Positions 39,635-52,940 of a stretch of DNA of 64,000 nucleotides are shown piece after piece. The notes under the pieces were generated by a model that saw only the letters and a list, made by a program, of their open reading frames with translations, ran no database searches and was not told the DNA's origin. The DNA is from Tetrahymena thermophila SB210. Taxonomy: Eukaryota; Ciliophora; Oligohymenophorea; Hymenostomatida; Tetrahymenidae. How positions within the stretch are numbered: the first letter of the stretch is position 1; each line of letters opens with the position of its first letter. Location of the stretch: positions 62,001 through 126,000 of the forward strand of contig NW_002476363.1 of NCBI RefSeq assembly GCF_000189635.1. The letters run 5' to 3'. Made by a program: the position numbers and the translations under genes.

Positions 39635-41077
39635 TTTATTTTCAGTTATATATTATCAAAACTAATTTATGTTTTAAGATTTATTCTTAATTTTGTTTGA
39701 TAATTTTTCTTTATATAAAAGCTAGCTATCTCTACTTTTCAATTAAAAAAAAATAATAATCAATCTATTTATAGTTTATCTTTTATAAAACGAATGTTGA
39801 TAACTGATATTGACTAGAAATAATACATATAGGGGAATATTGTATAATTGTTTAATTGCACATTGATTTTGAATATATTATTGAAAGCTAATTTATTTAT
39901 ATTGGTTTTGTTTTCTATTTAATTAAACGAAACATTTAAATTTTTATTAAGTTGACATTAAATTATGAATGATGTTATTAAATGTAAAATAATGCATAAT
40001 AAAAAAAATTTTTGTTTAATTCTTTTTATTTATTCAACCCAAGCTTATATACTTCCCTTAAATAAATTGATATTATTTCAACTGTTTGCTTTGCTATTAA
40101 AAAAATAGTTCTATAAAGAAGAATTTTAACCTCAAATTAATGCATAATTAAGAAATTCTTAACTTCAACATAATATAAATTTACAGTTTTATTAAAGACT
40201 CATAAATAGATTTTGTCATTTTTTTTATTAATAAAATATATTTATTTATTTTTGCTAAAAATATTAAAATAAAATAATGTGCTTGTCAAAAGAAAAAGTA
40301 TTAAAAATAATAAATCTAATTTAGCCTTAATTATAATTTCCTTTAATTATTAATTTGATTATTCACCTTTAATGTATGAATATAATTATTCATAAAGCTT
40401 GATGCATACAATTAATTAGGAACAACCAACAAAATGTATTTATTATTTTTCTTCTCATTTTAAAAATATAAAATTACACTATTTTACAAATTATATTTAA
40501 TTTTAACAGATTTTTATTATCTGAGCCAAACTATTTCCTTAAGGAATGGAATATATTTAATATCTATTTATTATTAAAATATGTCAAGAAAGATGTATTG
40601 TTAATAATTTTTACTATTAAATTTCTATTTTTGTTATTAAAAATTACATTGAATTTAAAATTAAAATAATTTTGATTTTGATTTTGGCATCCATTTTATT
40701 TTATGCTAAATTTTAACTAAATAAAAAATGAGTAAAAAATTTACCAAAAATAAAAGTTTGTTTGTTTAATTGCTTAATTATTCAAAATTTTAATGTTAAT
40801 TGATTTAATTGAAAATAATTAAAATATAATAACTGAATAGTAAGTAAGAAGATCTCAATTTAATTTACAATTAATTACATTGATTTTAAATTCCATATAA
40901 ATATTTACAGGAAATTCAATTAAAAATAAATCTACTCAATAATTAAACGTATAATTTTATTTATAATTTTTACTCTCAGATCATTATTTTGTTTTCTTAA
41001 TTGAATAATAATTTAGATCAAATAAGCAGTAATTATTAGCAAATTTAAAGAAGATAGATAGATAGATAGATACTTCT
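39635..41077. other. spacer between PAS paralogues A and B
   Basis: 1.4 kb, AT-rich, with a GATA tetranucleotide run at about 41052-41071. It carries the promoter of paralogue A and the 3' flank of paralogue B. No coding exon was seen. Confidence 0.5.
41052..41071. repeat. (GATA)n simple repeat
   Basis: About five copies of GATA immediately downstream of the stop codon of PAS paralogue B. Confidence 0.85.
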
Positions 41078-44000
41078 TCATTTAAATTTTTTAATATGAG
41101 ACACAAAATAAGGGTTTTCTTACAATATTTCATAATCCACTAGTGTTAAATACTACATAGATTTTTTGTAATCATTTGCGAATTTATTAAATATGAGCTT
41201 TTAGATAAAATAAGTGATGTTTATGACTAAAAAGATTTAAAAAGCATTTAGAATTATTATTACTATTTTTATTAAATTAAAAAAGCTTTGCTATTCGCTA
41301 CTTAGAAGGTAATTTAAGATTTAAGAAATTTAATCCAGAATTCTTAGTTCATAAAATTGATCTGAAACATTATTTTATTACAAAAAAGTATTAAGATAAT
41401 TAAACTCTTCTACAGATGTAAAATTTGAGCTAAAATACTAAATAATACCATACTAAACAGTATCAAATTTTTATGAAGATATATAAAAACCACTATTTTT
41501 AGTTTTTTAGTAGATATTTAAGCACTATTCGATATCAGAAGAGTTAAATTATTGTAAAGAAAATGAATATTTTTGCAAAGCATTGCAAATATCTTCTTAT
41601 ATTATTTGTGTAATATTATACTACTGTAACTATATTATGTTTGAATTTTAAAATGTCTGAAATGTGTCCATAAAATCTGAAAGAGAGACTTACATGCTTG
41701 CATATGATTGTATAAGGTATTATTACTAAGATTATTTAGTATAATTGTATGCAATTTCATTAGTGCCTATAAGATAGTAAATGTAGATAAATTTAGCTTG
41801 ACTAAAATCGGAAAAAGCTGTTATTAATTTTTCTGAACTATCTATTAATAAAATTTTTATTTGATAAGAATTTAGACAAGAAAAAAATAAATAAATAAAT
41901 ATCTTTAAATGATAAATTTAATAATTAATTTACTTTAAAGAGATCCTGAGATTTTCATAAAATCTAGTTCTATATTAATCAAATAAAATTCAATACAAGG
42001 TTTAATAAGTACGATAGACAGACAAAATACTATTAAAAAAACTTTGCTTGCTGTTAACTTTTTTTCATAGGTAGTTAGACTGATATTTTTTTTCTTACAG
42101 TTTTTTTTATATTCTTATTTATTAGCTAAATTTTACTTATTACTTTCTTTATTTTGGCTAACTTTATCAAGAATCCTATGTTTTTTTTTCGAATCCATAA
42201 GATACTTAATAATTTAAGTTGTTTTATTTTTCATTTCATCTAGCTTCTTTATGTCTATAGTTGCGAAAATAGATAGCAAAGAATGTTTAAGCGAATTAGA
42301 ATTCGTATAAAAAATAAGAAGCAAAATGCTATAAAAGAAAATGAAACATCCATAGATGATTATGAAAATAAAAATATTATTTTACTATGCTTTGTAATTT
42401 TAATTTTAATTTTAATCTAATTCAAGAAGAATTGATGATATTTATGTTTACGTTTGATTCTAATTGTGCCTTAACTCATTTTAAAAAATAAAATTTTCAG
42501 GTGATGTATTATTTATGAACATGGTTAACAGCGATTAAATTCTGAGTAAAGAAATATAAAGATCACATTTTGATATTTCTTAAGAAATAAATTTGTTGCC
42601 AACATAACTAAGTATACTATAATTTAACTCTTCATTATATAAATCTTAAGCTCTTTATTAATTTATATACTTTTAAAAAATTGATTATGAAATATTTTTA
42701 TATTAATAGATATTGCTGTCTTTTGCTAGATTTAAAGTTTAAAGAAAACTCTGTTAATCTACAGAACTTTAAAGTGTGAAATAATTTTTTTAGACTCCAT
42801 CAATTAAATGAACCTCTTCCAGAATATTATATATGAGTTTTTTTACAGCATTAAGATCAGAAAACAAATCTTATTTAGTTTAGTAATCTTCAATGAAGTT
42901 ATAGTTACTACTAAAGCTTATTGAGACAGAAACCACCAATAAAATTATTAATAAAGAATCTAAGATATATCCACTATAAAATAGTAAATGCTTTTTACCA
43001 TTCGATTTAATTTTTTTTACAAGTTGTAATCGACTAATTTATTAAAAAAATAATTATTTATTTTTCATAAAATATAAATTAAGCTGTATAATTTTAATTT
43101 TTCATTTAATTAATGTAATATTCACTTGAAAAAGATCTTTACTGATAATTTTTCAGGGGGAGGAAGGGGTTAAATAAATTTTGACTTTTCAAATTCATAT
43201 TTTTACCAAATATTAAATCTAACTATAAACTTAAATTATGCCATAATTTTTACCCTCTCCCTCACAAATAATTACTAAATTTTAAGTCACGCAATTGTTT
43301 CCTTCTCTAGTTTTTCTAGAGAAAAAATACTTCCACTTATAAATATAAAATAAGATTTGATATTTTGTTGGTATTTAAGATTGATTGACATATAAATATT
43401 AAGCTTTACAATTAGAAATATTTTAGCTAAATAAAAGTAAAATATATTCATTCAAATCAAATTAATTAAATTTTTACTTTTAGGATGTTGACTTTTGATT
43501 TGATAGATTTACACTTCCTTAAGCTGTAGTTTACTTTTTTCTTTAGTTTAGTATAAAGCTTATATCAGCAGATACATTTGTATCTTAATCTCTACCCAAT
43601 TTTGTTTAATTTAAATTGGAGGTTTTTGCCATCTCTTTGTTCTTTTAATATTAGGCTAACAATTATTATTTTGCTATATCTATATATTTGCTAGAATTTT
43701 ATTTTTGTACCTGATTCGTATCTTTCTTTTATTTTTAATCTTCAAAGAGCATCTATTCAATTCCTTATGCTACTGCATGACTCGAAGAGCTGTTTTAATT
43801 ATTTATTTAATCATCTATTTTTGCTTCATCAAAATATTTTTCAACTCTACTTGTTATTAAAGTATTAAATGATTATTTTTAACTGCTACTCCTTCGCGAG
43901 ATAGGACTTAAATTAGTATCAATATTTTCTTAAATTTCATCAATATTTTCTTAAATTTCATCAAATTTATTATATTAATCATGATTTAACGATTATTTGT

Positions 44001-47000
44001 TTCTTTATTAAATATTTTATTCTTGTAAAATAGACTTTTAATCATCTTTTAAATTTTTGTACATTTAATTAATCTTGAACATGTTTTATTTAATTATTTT
44101 TTAAAGCCTAGTAGCATACTTTATATTGTGGTTAGCTTAAAAATTTTATGGCTCGATAAGGTCTGAGTTTTGTTTTTGAATATCATCATTTTAGGAATCT
44201 ATTGACTAATCATTATATGAATTTAGAAATCTTAATTCATCTTCTTTTTGCTAAATAGGTTCATTTTAAAAAGAAGGATTAAGCTATTCAAAGTCAATCA
44301 TATCATATTCTTCACTTTAATGATATATTTTTAGGTCTTTTCTAAATTCCTTAAGAGCATCTCTTTTACTTGATAAATTGTCAAGATAATCACATTGAGT
44401 GATGATCAAGTAATTAAATGTAGCAAAGGTTGTACTTAAATAAATAAATTAAGCTTAAATCTTATAAAGATCTAAATCAATTAATTCCTAAAATAAAGAT
44501 GCATTATTTTTAACTTTAATAGAATTAGCTATTTATTCTTTGTACAGTGGTCTTATCAATATCGTTTGAAACGATTTCCCAGACATGTTGTTATCAAATA
44601 GAGTTTAAAAGAGAGGAATTAGATGACCAAACCTTACAGCACTTAATTCACTTTATTTAAATGAGAATGAAAGTATTAATTCAAAAAAGCTTTAACCCAA
44701 GATATAATTCTTGAATCCCTAATCTGCACTTGTCATAATATAGTGATTTGAATCTTTTATTTGCTTTATCCAGCCAGCACATCCGAAATCTTCTAACCCT
44801 ATCATAGCAACTTGGATTTTTATATGGTATGGTATGCCAAAGCCTCTTTTATCCTTTCCAATTAGAAGAGGGTAATCATCGACCTTTTGAGAAACTATTT
44901 TTTTTTAAATGAATTTCGTTAGAATCTTATTATGAACAGGAGCAACAACATCTGGCTGCATAAAGTTGATATTTTTTCCAATCACTTCTTTATTTGAATA
45001 AACTGGGACTACTTTTTCAAAGTTATTTGATATCTTAGTTACAACACCAAGCTTAGTAGTAAAAGAAATATAGACAGAACAACTTTCTTTAGACGATAAA
45101 GGAATACTCGTTAAGCAATTAAACTAATTTTGCTAAGAAATCTTTCTTTCAAAGTAGTTATCAATATCTAAAATTAAGTCATAGAGTTTACACATTTTTT
45201 AAAGATATGCTTAAGAACCATTTTCTATAATCAACTATTTAAGAGCATTTTTCACTTCTAATCTATCAATAAGCAATTTATTGCTTAATTTTTCGAGATT
45301 ATCAAGATTAATAGTGTCTTAATTCAGAGCATCTAAGAAAATACTTTTTTAGTATAAACAATTCAACAGCAAGTAAAATGCTTAAGAGAGCTTCTCATCA
45401 AAAAGTACTTGTTAAACCAATTAAATCCTCTTTTTATTTTTTGAATTTGTCTGATAGTTTTAATGATCTAGTTTTTCATTATTATTTTGTTCTATTTAAG
45501 AGCGGACTCTATCAGTCATTCTGTTGATAATTTAAATTTCAAACAAGTTAAATTTCTCAAAACAGTTCTATTAAATTTTTATTAACGTTGCTAATGAAAG
45601 AGTTTAATTTCCTAAAACATCTTAAATATATTTATAATATAGTATTTGAAAGTCATTTAAAGTAGTAGGAAGTTCTTCATAATGAGCTTTTAAAATGCTT
45701 AAGCTTAAATTTTTGAGGCATTCCCTGTTTCTTTCATTCAAAATGTAAGTTATTTTATCTTCATTACTTTAATCTTCTTCTAACTGTATTTATTTATTTA
45801 AAAAAATAAGTAATCATAGATGAGAATCTTTTCATTTATTTATTTATTAATAAATTTAATCAAAAGAGGATTTGAATTAATTTTAATATCAAAATCAGAT
45901 TATTTATTATTTATTAAAAATTGTTAATTTGAGTTTTTTAATTATTTTTTAAATTTTGCACAAATAATTTACAAATTCAATATATTAATTAATTTTTTTA
46001 TCATCATAGCAAAATAAAAATGTGTTTAAAGGCTATAAAAATGTGGAATTATATTTATTATTTTTCTTTTAAAATTTTCCAAATATTTTAAATCTTTTAA
46101 GATAAAATTTTATCTTTAATAATAAATATTTTTTTTGATTTTTGTTTTATAATAGTACGTATGTACTTACTGTATGGTCTCTTTAAAAGGATTAATTTTT
46201 AAATAAAAAAATTATTTTATCAAATCTTTTATAATTATAACTTCCTCAAAAATTATTTAACACAAAAAAGTTTTTATTTAAGAGACCTTATGGTATATGT
46301 AATTAGTGTGAATAAATTATTAATTTAAAAAAAATCAAAACGATCACTATCAACTTTAATTTTTTTATATCAAAATAAAATTAATAAAATAATCAAAAAA
46401 TTAATTAACCACTTTTTGTAAAAATCTATGTTTTTTTAATATATATTAATTTTAATGATTTTTACAATTTTGCAGAAGCAAGATTCTCTTATTTTGCAGT
46501 TTATTAAATGGTTGGTTAGGGCATTCTCTATGATTTGAGATTAATATGTATTTACATAATCTTAGTAAAATACATAACTATCCTGATTGATCAACCTTAA
46601 AAAATACTCTAATTTATCAAGATTTAAGTAATCTTTTCTTAATATTTTTTGACTCTAGATGTCGCTACTAATGCTAGTTATGGTGTAATAATCGAAAAAT
46701 TCAAAAAAAATATTTCCTAATTTAAACGATAAGACAATAAGTATAAAAATAAGAATGATATTTGGAGATAATTCTTAATTCTGGGTATAATATATGCTGC
46801 AAAAGAGTATGATAATGTTTAGAATTGAGATTTAAGTCATTAATTTTTGTATTATTTTACTTAAGACTAAATTTGAATAATACAAAAGGGTTAAATGAGT
46901 CAACTGAATAATAAGCTATAAAATAACTCCAATCAAGAATAACGACTTACTATTCTTAGTGAGTAAGATTATAGAGAGGCATTCAAGCGCTTCGATTATT

Positions 47001-47634
47001 AGGGATTTTTTGTTAAATTTTTTAGACAAGAAATCATGAATATAAAAAGAGTAGTTATAATCTAATAATTCTACTAATAAACCTTTATAAGAAATGTAGA
47101 ATAAATTTATAGTTTATTTAAATTAAATATTATAATTTTACTGAAAAGAACAGAAATAGCTATATTTATGGTTGGTAAATAATAGTAAACTGATGATTCG
47201 AGCATGCAACTTGCTAATAAGTTTATAGGGTAGAAAGAGTAGTTATAGCTTTTTAAGATTATTTAGAAATAAAAGCTCTCCTTAAATGGAATGGCAAGAA
47301 AGAATAGTATCAAATCTTTGATTAAGAAGGCTAAAAGCAATAAATTTGTTATTAAACCTAGATAAAAAACTGATTAGCATATGATTTATCTAGACTGAGA
47401 GTTAAACACTAGATAAAGATCATTACCTTAGCTACTCTAGACTAAATTATCATTTCCTATGTTTATAAAACTCACTAATCCTAAAAAGCTTAAGTAAATT
47501 CTAAGTAAAAATGATAATTCTTTGATAATTAACAAAGCTATTGAAACATTTTTTGACCGATTAGGATATATCACAAGCTTAAAGCTTCTTTCTAAGTAAT
47601 ACATTAAAAAAAAGTTCATTTTTTTTGCTTTCAT
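41078..47634 (-). CDS. multi-pass membrane PAS protein, paralogue B (tmcB-like architecture)
   Basis: Five exons (47634-47142, 47082-46466, 45783-43478, 43033-41934, 41841-41078) give 1,759 residues. Exons 1, 2 and 5 have exactly the same lengths as in paralogue A (493, 617 and 764 bases), and phases agree throughout. The protein starts MKAKKMNFFLMYYLERSF and ends at TGA 41078-41080 after PYFVSHIKKFK. The PAS core is very close to paralogue A (IGKNINFMQPDVVAP, YPLLIGKDKRGF, IGLEDFGCAGWIKQIKDS). The linker differs most and contains its own 21-base duplication. The C-terminal block again has four membrane segments around two loops. Intron 3 (43034-43477) holds an unusual G-rich and hairpin-forming island. 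The gene looks functional; its signal is unknown. Confidence 0.8.
43034..43477 (-). other. intron 3 of paralogue B with G-rich and palindromic island
   Basis: The sequence GGGGGAGGAAGGGG lies at 43155-43168, with a C-rich tract ACCCTCTCCCTC about 80 bases on, and a perfect 8-bp hairpin TTCTCTAG/CTAGAGAA at 43303-43323 with a five-base loop. I did not see these in the matching introns of paralogues A and C. Confidence 0.45.
43921..43962 (-). repeat. exact 21-base tandem duplication in the linker of paralogue B
   Basis: The unit AATATTTTCTTAAATTTCAT plus C is present twice without change. On the coding strand it encodes DEIQENI twice. In-frame, and absent from paralogues A and C. Confidence 0.85.
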
Positions 47635-48239
47635 TTTATCCTTCTTTTTTTATCAAATCTTGATTCAATTTTTATAATTTCTCCTTAATTTTAATTTATA
47701 ATATACACAAATGATTGTTTTTGCTTATTCTTTTTGAAAACGCAAAATAGCTTAAACAAGAAGAGTTAAATTTGCATTTAACTAATAAATGCATAATTAA
47801 AAAAGAGTTAACTGATAGATAGATAATAAATCATCATTTAATATGTTGAATAAATTCTTGCTTTCACTTTAATATTTTTATTTATTGCTAATTTTATAAT
47901 AGATAGATAGCAACATAAAACAATAAGAAAATTAATTTAAAATTTATTTATTTATAAATAAATAAATATACGTCATAATCTAAATTCATTTTTAGAAAAA
48001 AGTTAATTAAGTAAATTTTAAATCACTCTCTTTAGTCTTAATTTTTGCAGTTGATTTCATGTTATTGTAAGAAAATATAAAGTATTTTCTAAATAAATAA
48101 AGTAATTTATTTGATAATATAAAAAAATATATTTGTAATTATTTAATTGTCTAAATATAATATTGATTATTAGATAGATATTTTGTTTGACCCATTTATA
48201 TTAATTAATACCCTAAATATTTTTAAGAGTATATTTTAA
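47635..48239. other. spacer upstream of paralogue B
   Basis: AT-rich, with short GATA repeats near 47815 and 47902. It should hold the promoter of paralogue B. No exon was seen. Confidence 0.5.
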
Positions 48240-49320
48240 TATTTCAGTTTTGTTAAAAATATGCTAATTCTGAAGGATGGATTAAGGGAAAAGGAGATAC
48301 TCAATATAATTTTTAGTATTTATTCTTAAAATACTTAAGTCAAAAATATTTAATAAAAGCTAACAACTTTATTTAATACTAAATATTTAAAAATTAAAAA
48401 TAAATAAAAACTGATCATTAATAAATGGGAAGATTAAATAAATAACTCAATCAATAGTAATTATTAATACAAATAAATGTAGATAATAAGTCTTAAAACT
48501 AGTAAAAAATTATCATCTAATTTCTGATGTGAAATTACTTTTTTTAAATTTTTTGCAGAAAATTAACTTTCCTAACGAACAATTAATCAAATGATTTAAT
48601 TGCGCGTTTGTTTTGAATTATCTGGGATAAATAAATAAGTGTTTACTTAAGCTTAATAAAAAGCATAGTTTATTAATTCATCAGTCTTAAAAATATACTA
48701 TTTTAGATTACTTGAATAATATATACTTCTTATAATGTAATCATCAATAAAATATAATAAAGTACTACTCATTTAGTTAGGTATTTGAATGACTATGAAT
48801 AATGTAAAAGTTTTAGGATATTGGCTCATATTTTAGAAAATATTTTGACTGTAAAAAAGTAAAAGTATATTTTAGAATAATTTAAAAGGATTAATTGCAC
48901 AAGCTAACATGCAATTAATGCAATAAACCAATGAAGCATGGCTACTTAATTTTATAAGTGAGCAATATTGATGATAGACAGACATTCAGCACTTTAAAAA
49001 AGATTTAAATTATTAAAATTTTTAAACAAAAAGTTGTGCGTGAGTACAAAATGTGAAGTTGTAATCTACTAGTTCTACCTACATAATTTAATAAAAATCA
49101 AGATGAAATTAATAGAATTTTAATTTTATTTATTATAAATTTACTTAAACTTTAATAGCTATATTTATGGTTTTCAGATAATAGTATGCTCGAGACAGAC
49201 AGACTGGAGCATGTATCTGACTTTTAGATTGATATGTTAGTTAGATAGATAGAGTAGTTATTTATACATTTTTAAGAGGAGTTAAAATTATAATTCTCCT
49301 CAAATCGTATATTAAGGGGA
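48240..49320 (-). pseudogene. decayed 5' fragment of a PAS membrane protein gene
   Basis: The region aligns in the same orientation with paralogue A between about 38270 and 39290. The end of exon 2 is at about 48556 (CGAACAATTAATCAAATGAT against CGAACAGTTAATCAAATGAT in A). Intron 1 and the last third of exon 1 follow, up to about 49310 (TAATTCTCCTCAAAT). It is broken: exon 2 is about 90 bases shorter than the 617 bases shared by the intact copies, small insertions shift the frame, and the first two-thirds of exon 1 and everything from exon 3 onwards are missing. Non-coding sequence of intron 2 is also recognisable, so it arose by genomic duplication rather than retrocopying. It sits between intact paralogue B and the gene at 49678. 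Confidence 0.75.
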
Positions 49321-49677
49321 AGGGGACCATTTTGGAATTAAAAATTTTTAAAAAATAAGGACATTCTATTGAATAAAATTTACTTTATTAAAAAAAAAAT
49401 AATTTTATTGATATCCTCTAATTTAATATGATAAGTAAGTAGCTGGAATGAATTAATTCTAAATAAAGAAACAAAGTGAGTGTATTTATTATGAGAAGAG
49501 ATGATTTTGGAGAAATATTATTTTAATTAAGGGATTTTAAAATATAATTCCTTTTTTGGAATGAATGCATTTAAGATATTTTTTATATTCAAATAAAATA
49601 TTTTTAAATTTATTAAATAGGCATGCATGTGTGTATTGGAACTGATATACAATTTAAATAACAAATATCAAAAATAT
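49321..49677. other. short AT-rich spacer
   Basis: Nothing recognisable. It lies between the PAS relic and the 3' end of the gene at 49678-52103. Confidence 0.5.
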
Positions 49678-52103
49678 TCAAACTAATTAATTTTTATTAA
49701 TTGATTAGATGATCCTAAAATCTAATTCAGATATGTCTGTCTGATTATGAAGTCTTTTTAAAAATTTATTCAAATATTTTTATTATAATTTGTCAGAATT
49801 AAGAATGTTGACTTGCTTTTCAAAATAATTTTTCTCTTTTTTTTGATTATCATCATAAACTATTATTTTTCAAATAAATATTAAAAATATAAATTTATTT
49901 TTAATTTATTACTCAAATTGTTTTAAAAATCGTGTTGGTTGCAATTGTCATATTAATAGCCTATTAATCTTACTGCTGCGAGTTGATCCTTACTAAGAAG
50001 AACCATAAGTGCTTTTTTCAATAAAATAACATCCTTGTACAACTCAAAAATATTTAAGCTTTTAATAACTTATTATTAAATAGTATTTTTGACCTATTCT
50101 AAAATGTCAATTTTTTATTTTCCACATAATTTTAACCATATTTGCTTCGGGTGCAATGATTTAATTGATATACTTTTTTTATAATTTAATGTAATATTTA
50201 TATATTAATTCAGTTAATAATTATGATTTTACCTATTTCTAAAAATCTTTTCATAAACCTATTTTAGTTTATTAATATCTTATATTGCTTTCAGCTTTTT
50301 TGTTAAATAATCTACTAATTAAGGCATTTAAAATGTTTTAAAAGAGCTCCTATGAAAATTTTATTTTGATAAATTATTCTATGAATCAGTTTTTTAAATT
50401 GCTTAATGGTTATTTGTTTATTTAAGGTATTAAATGCCATTTTTTTATTCTAATTTAAATGGAAATTATGTTTGTTGCGACTTTGATAAACTTTATTTTT
50501 CTTGCAAAGAATTATTTTTTTGTTATAATTTTAAAGTATTCATTTAGTCGAAGGACAAAATATTATTTTAATCAAAAATCGAGGTATTTTTAGTGTTCTA
50601 AAAAGAAGATTGAGAGGAAAAGTTGTTTGTATTTAAAAGTTCAAAGTCTTTTTAATTTGAATATTTTTATCTTTAATTTATTTTTGCTTTAAACTAAGTA
50701 AGAATTTGTTTACTATTCATATCTTAACATTATTTTAATTTATTTTAGGAAAAATTATTTTTTTAAGAAACATATTCTTTAGCTGAAAAATTATATTCTT
50801 CTATACTTGAAGATTCTAATGTGTGCTTAGCTGAGTTTTGTGTCTTTTCATTATTTTTGCATTTACTATTTAAGCTTAATATTATATCTTATTATTTTAT
50901 AGTCTAGCTTTTTTCTATACTATCTTTAAATTTTGGTTTGATGGTTGGAATTGCAACTGATTCTAAACCTTATTTTTCATCTAATTTTTATTCTTAAAAT
51001 ATTTAATTTAAAGTATCCAATCCTTGAGTATTTTATACATCTACAAGCTTTTCTTTTGGTAGAATCTATTCAAAAACATCTTAGTACATATTCTAAATGT
51101 AAAGAAGGAGAAATTCTTTCAACATTAATTTTTATGCAAAATGTCTACCTATTACGCCTAGAGTCATAAGCAAAGCGAAAGTGCTATTTACAAGAGCTAA
51201 TATCTCTGGAAAATACGGATATTCTACAGATACTCTTTGAACGATTTCGTCCATTTATAATATTACTTCTATTTAAGTAACATTAATTTAGCTAAAGATT
51301 TAGCTTTGAGGTGTGTACTAAACAGGAGAAGAATAAAAAGACTTAGATTATAGTATATAACCTTATGTGACTGATGTTTCTTACTTTTATATGTTGAGAG
51401 TTTACATTATAAATGAATTTGTCACAGTTGGAATATAAATATGTCTAAAATTAACTTAATTCTACAAAGAAGTTGTATTATACTAAGAAGTGTAAAGTTT
51501 TAAGCGTAATCCTGCACTGTTTCCGTTAATTATATTGTTTATTTCTTCTTAACTAGCACAATTATCAGGAATTACTGTCTTTATTTCATCTAAGTCATAG
51601 CATCCATAAACAATAATCAGTAGAGAATTGAGAATATTATCCTTAGCACTTAAAAATAATGTAGAATTAGATAAATTAGAAAAGTCTAGACAATTGTATC
51701 CTGCTAATCTGGGATTTTTGCATTCAATTATATCTAAAGTAGTTAGATTTAGGTTACCTTTATTTGAATAGCTAGAAACTGCATAATACACTAAATAAGT
51801 TTTATTCTGCATAGCTTAAAGCTAGTCTATACTCTTACTAGCCTAGTATTCGAACCTAAATCCAACTAAATCTTCATGCAAATCGATCGAGGTAAGTTCT
51901 TCTGTAATAAAACTTTGTGATCTAAACTTAGGATCAATCTAATTGCTAATATACTAGTTAGTTAAATAAACAAAGTACGAAAAAACTAAGCCGAATACGA
52001 TAATAGATAATGCAGATCCTAAATAAGTTCCTTTTTTTAGGTGTTGATTTTCAGTATAAAAAAGAAAAGGGGTTGAAAATAAATCCAAACTTTTGAAATT
52101 CAT
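49678..52103 (-). CDS. two-pass membrane protein of a ciliate family of unknown function
   Basis: Three exons (52103-50233, 50172-49913, 49859-49678) give 770 residues. The start MNFKSLDLFSTPFLFYT is followed by a membrane segment at about 26-47 (GTYLGSALSIIVFGLVFSYF). A roughly 250-residue lumenal or extracellular domain follows, with NKTYLVYYAVSSY, CKNPRLAGYNCLDFS and YGCYDLDEIKTVIPDNC (four cysteines or more, likely disulfide-bonded). A second membrane segment lies at 300-319 (ILALVNSTFALLMTLGVIG). The cytoplasmic part is Q/N/S-rich and ends in a conserved-looking segment with NIFELYKDVILLKKALMVLL and KDQLAAV. The pattern is that of a family expanded in ciliates, as I recall it. No enzymatic or channel signature was seen. 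The exon 2 acceptor was chosen because it restores frame. Confidence 0.75.
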
Positions 52104-52940
52104 TAAATTAATGTTCTTCTACTTTATTATTTTATTAATTTACTTAATATTTATTTATATTCGATAACAAACAAACATAAAAACATAAAAACAAACATTA
52201 AAAAATCATAAAAAAAATAATTAAAGACTATTACAAAAAATACAATTAATAGATTCAGTAAATATAAATATATATTCAATGAATTTTTGAACTTTTTCAT
52301 ACATGTTACAAACAAAATCTACTAGTTTTTAAATGAAAGAAATAAAAAAAATCTTAAAATTCTTATTTTATATTTACAATAAAGAACAAGAGTATCTAGT
52401 CTATCTATCTGGTTGACATCTAAGTCATTTATAAATATTTAATTTAAAACTATTAAAAAAGGTTTGTTTGATCAATCTCAAAAAGTTTAAAAAATAATAA
52501 TTAAATTTTAAAAATCAAAAAATTTTTAAGAAAATATCATAAAATATTTTATTATCTTCAATATGATTGATTTAAAAGCATATAAACTGTATGAAGTTGT
52601 GTGTTATCTTTACCAACATAGATAATTGACAATATTTATTTTTATTAGCTATAAGTTATATCTAAATATAACATAAAAATTGAAAATAGAGTGATTGATT
52701 GATTTAGTTATTTTAATAGGTTTTTGTAATCAAATATAAATAAAACTTTCTAATGATACTCTAAAAAATTTTTAATAGATTTATAAAATTATAATAATTA
52801 GAAATATCTTGAATAAATTCTACAAATTTATTTTGAAAGTATATATATTTGTTTAAATAATCTTATCTTAAATTTTAAGTTAATTAATTAATAAATAAAA
52901 ATAAAAAGTTTTTATAAAAGAAGATCAAATAAAATAAAAC
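52104..52940. other. divergent intergenic region
   Basis: This separates the minus-strand membrane gene from the plus-strand LRR gene and should hold both promoters. AT-rich. No exon was recognised with confidence. Confidence 0.45.
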
